Source: Betaproteobacteria bacterium
GTDB taxonomy: Bacteria; Pseudomonadota; Gammaproteobacteria; Burkholderiales; Casimicrobiaceae
NCBI GenBank assembly: GCA_025355395.1
Contig: JANXZT010000359.1
Coordinates: 1-7,082 of the forward strand
Direction of reading: 5' to 3'
DNA: 7,082 nucleotides
A model generated the notes under the pieces. The model was not told the origin of the DNA, ran no database searches, and saw only the letters and a list, made by a program, of their open reading frames with translations. The translations under genes were made by a program, and so were the position numbers. Positions 5,496 to 7,082 of the stretch are shown in pieces (position 1 is the stretch's first letter; each line of letters begins with the position of its first letter).

Positions 5496-6074
5496 ATGTT
5501 CCAGATTCGAATTCACGGCCGTGGCGGCCAAGGCGTGGTATCCGGCGCCGAAATGTTGTCGGTCGCCGCGTTTCTCGAGGGGCGTTACGCGCAGGCGTTC
5601 CCCAGCTTCGGCTCGGAACGCATGGGTGCGCCGGTCATGGCATTCTGCCGCATCGACGACAAGGAGATCCGGCTGCGCGAGCCGGTGCTGGCGCCCGACG
5701 CCTTGATCATCCAGGACCAGACACTCCTGCACCAGGTCGATCTGTTCAATGGCCTGCCCGCACGCGGGTACATCCTGCTCAACTCGACGAAGAGCTTCGA
5801 TGAATTGGGGCTCGGCGGATTCGCGCACGGCGTCCAGCAATATCGGTTGTGCACGCTCCCGGCGACCGAGCTCGCGCTGAAGCATGTCGGCCGACCGGTG
5901 CCGAATGCGGCGCTTCTGGGAGGGTTCGCCGCGATCACCGGAGTGATCACGCTGGAATCCGTCCTGGCTGCAATCCGACAAAAATTCCCCGCTGCGGTCG
6001 CCGAGAAGAATGTCGCCGCCGCGACGGAGGCGTTCGCCATTGCGAGCAAGGCACGGGAGACGATCGATGCTTAA
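5496..6074 (+). CDS. porG: 2-oxoacid:acceptor (pyruvate/2-ketoacid:ferredoxin) oxidoreductase, gamma subunit
   Basis: A 192-residue gamma subunit (POR_G domain), a usual length for the stand-alone subunit. The N-terminus has the diagnostic RIHGRGGQG (5-13) and AEML (18-21), then FPSFGSERMGAPV (35-47), REPVLAPDALIIQD (61-74), and a C-terminal NAALLGGFAAITG block (137-149). It has no cofactor of its own in the family; it completes the oxidoreductase that converts a 2-oxoacid plus CoA to acyl-CoA and CO2 with a low-potential acceptor. AGGAGA (5484-5489) stands six bases before ATG. The next gene overlaps its end by eight bases, implying coupled translation and fixed stoichiometry. Sequence alone does not separate pyruvate, 2-oxoglutarate, ketoisovalerate and phenylglyoxylate (padE-like) versions. 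The symbol follows the generic family name. Confidence 0.9.
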   Translation: MFQIRIHGRGGQGVVSGAEMLSVAAFLEGRYAQAFPSFGSERMGAPVMAFCRIDDKEIRLREPVLAPDALIIQDQTLLHQVDLFNGLPARGYILLNSTKSFDELGLGGFAHGVQQYRLCTLPATELALKHVGRPVPNAALLGGFAAITGVITLESVLAAIRQKFPAAVAEKNVAAATEAFAIASKARETIDA

Positions 6075-7082
6075 GCAAACGGAAGGCTCGCACGCAGTCG
6101 CCGAGGCCATCGCGCTCTGCCGGCCGCAGGTGATCTGCGCCTATCCCATCACCCCACAAACGCATATCGTCGAAGGTCTGGGCGAGATGGTGAAATCGGA
6201 AGAGCTCGTTAACTGCGAGTTCATCAACGTCGAATCCGAGTTCGCGGCGATGTCGGTGGCGATTGGCGCCTCGGCAGGGGGGGCGCGCACCTACACGGCC
6301 ACGAGCAGCCAGGGATTGCTGTTCATGGCGGAAGCCGTGTACAACGCCGCAGGGTTGGGGCTGCCCATCGTGATGACGATCGGCAACCGGGCGATCGGTG
6401 CGCCGATCAACATCTGGAACGACCATTCCGACAGCATGTCGATGCGCGATGCCGGCTGGATCCAACTGTACGCGGAAACGAATCAGGAAGCGCTGGACCT
6501 GCACATCCAGGCGTTCCGCCTCGCCGAGGAGCTCTCATGCCCCGTCATGGTCTGCATGGACGGCTTTATCCTGACCCACGCTTATGAACGCGTCGATATA
6601 CCGACGCAGGAACAAGTCGATGCATACCTTCCGCCATACGAACCTCGACAGATTCTCGATCCGGCTGACCCGGTGAGTATTGGCGCCCTGGTCGGGCCGG
6701 AGGCGTTCACCGAAGTGCGGTACCTCGCGCACCACAAACAGTTGCGCGCGCTGGGACTGATTCCGCAGCTCGCCGCGGCATTCAATAAAGAATTCGGGCG
6801 CAACTCGGGTGGACTTCTTCGATGCTATCGCACCGAGGATGCGGAGACGACCGTCGTCGCGCTCGGCTCGCTGAACGGTACCGTGCAGGAAGTCGTCGAC
6901 GAGATGCGTGCGCGAGGCTCACTGATCGGCTCGGTCTCGATCTGCTCGTTTCGTCCCTTTCCTCTCGCCGCTTCACGTGAGGCATTGCAGCACGCGAAGC
7001 GCGTCGTCGTGCTGGAAAAATGCCTGGCGGTAGGCCTGGGCGGCATTGTTTCCGATGGCGTGCGCAAGTCCTTGTCGGGCAT
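6067..7082 (+). CDS. porA: 2-oxoacid:acceptor oxidoreductase, alpha subunit, cut by window edge
   Basis: 338 complete codons from ATG at 6067; the family is roughly 380-410 residues, so most of the subunit is present. Visible motifs: GSHAVAEAIALCRP (7-20), CAYPITPQT (24-32, with the conserved Tyr-Pro-Ile-Thr-Pro), NVESEFAAMS (54-63, acidic residues near the TPP site in the family), the TATSSQGLLFMAEAVYNAAG block, and the IGNRAIGAPINIWNDHSDSM stretch typical of alpha subunits. A C-terminal transketolase-C-like domain follows (VVALGSLNGTVQEVVDEM, SICSFRPFP). The start overlaps porG and is preceded by GGAGA six bases upstream. The beta subunit, which binds TPP and a [4Fe-4S] cluster, is expected downstream outside the window. 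No delta gene lies between gamma and alpha. The family is secure; the substrate is unknown. Confidence 0.93.
   Translation, partial: MLKQTEGSHAVAEAIALCRPQVICAYPITPQTHIVEGLGEMVKSEELVNCEFINVESEFAAMSVAIGASAGGARTYTATSSQGLLFMAEAVYNAAGLGLPIVMTIGNRAIGAPINIWNDHSDSMSMRDAGWIQLYAETNQEALDLHIQAFRLAEELSCPVMVCMDGFILTHAYERVDIPTQEQVDAYLPPYEPRQILDPADPVSIGALVGPEAFTEVRYLAHHKQLRALGLIPQLAAAFNKEFGRNSGGLLRCYRTEDAETTVVALGSLNGTVQEVVDEMRARGSLIGSVSICSFRPFPLAASREALQHAKRVVVLEKCLAVGLGGIVSDGVRKSLSG

Noticed and set aside
1..7082. tRNA, rRNA, CRISPR array, toxin-antitoxin or phage genes
   Set aside because: I looked on both strands and saw no cloverleaf-like sequence, no regularly spaced repeats and no recognisable module of these kinds.

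Overview
This is a GC-rich stretch from a proteobacterium. The truncated glutamate-cysteine ligase is of the long Escherichia coli type, which points to Gammaproteobacteria or a close relative. The species cannot be fixed from this window. All family assignments were made by eye from translated motifs; no database search was possible.

Layout, left to right. (1) 1-703, minus strand: the first 234 codons of gshA, running off the left edge. (2) 704-1593: a gene-poor zone. Its right half is a graveyard of broken plus-strand fragments: the C-terminal part of an IS110-family transposase (about 1151-1385), then the last ~25 codons of an ABC_sub_bind-type (PF04392) substrate-binding protein with a one-base frameshift (about 1480-1556). 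(3) 1594-4552, minus strand: a two-gene operon. A 741-residue protein joins a phospholipase D region (two intact HKD motifs) to a C-terminal membrane-embedded VTT/DedA-like domain. Its stop overlaps the start of an endonuclease/exonuclease/phosphatase (EEP) family hydrolase by 11 bases. (4) 4565-5249: a divergent intergenic zone containing a degenerate IS91-type transposase relic (about 4840-5171) and, inside it, a 10-base inverted repeat. (5) 5261-7082, plus strand: a tight operon with a 70-residue cysteine-rich protein, the gamma subunit of a 2-oxoacid:acceptor oxidoreductase (porG-like), and the alpha subunit (porA-like) truncated by the right edge.

The lipid-hydrolase/VTT operon and the oxidoreductase operon are divergently oriented. 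The lipid module has decayed mobile-element DNA on both sides, so it may have been inserted or rearranged between gshA and the oxidoreductase genes. The oxidoreductase should decarboxylate a 2-oxoacid (pyruvate, a branched-chain or an aryl 2-oxoacid) to its acyl-CoA and pass electrons to ferredoxin or another carrier. The TPP-binding beta subunit is not visible and may lie beyond the right edge. No ferredoxin-like delta subunit lies between gamma and alpha, which makes the small cysteine protein at the head of the operon the most interesting unknown here. I found no tRNA, rRNA, CRISPR array, intact insertion sequence or obvious defence system, and nothing I would call a wholly new system.
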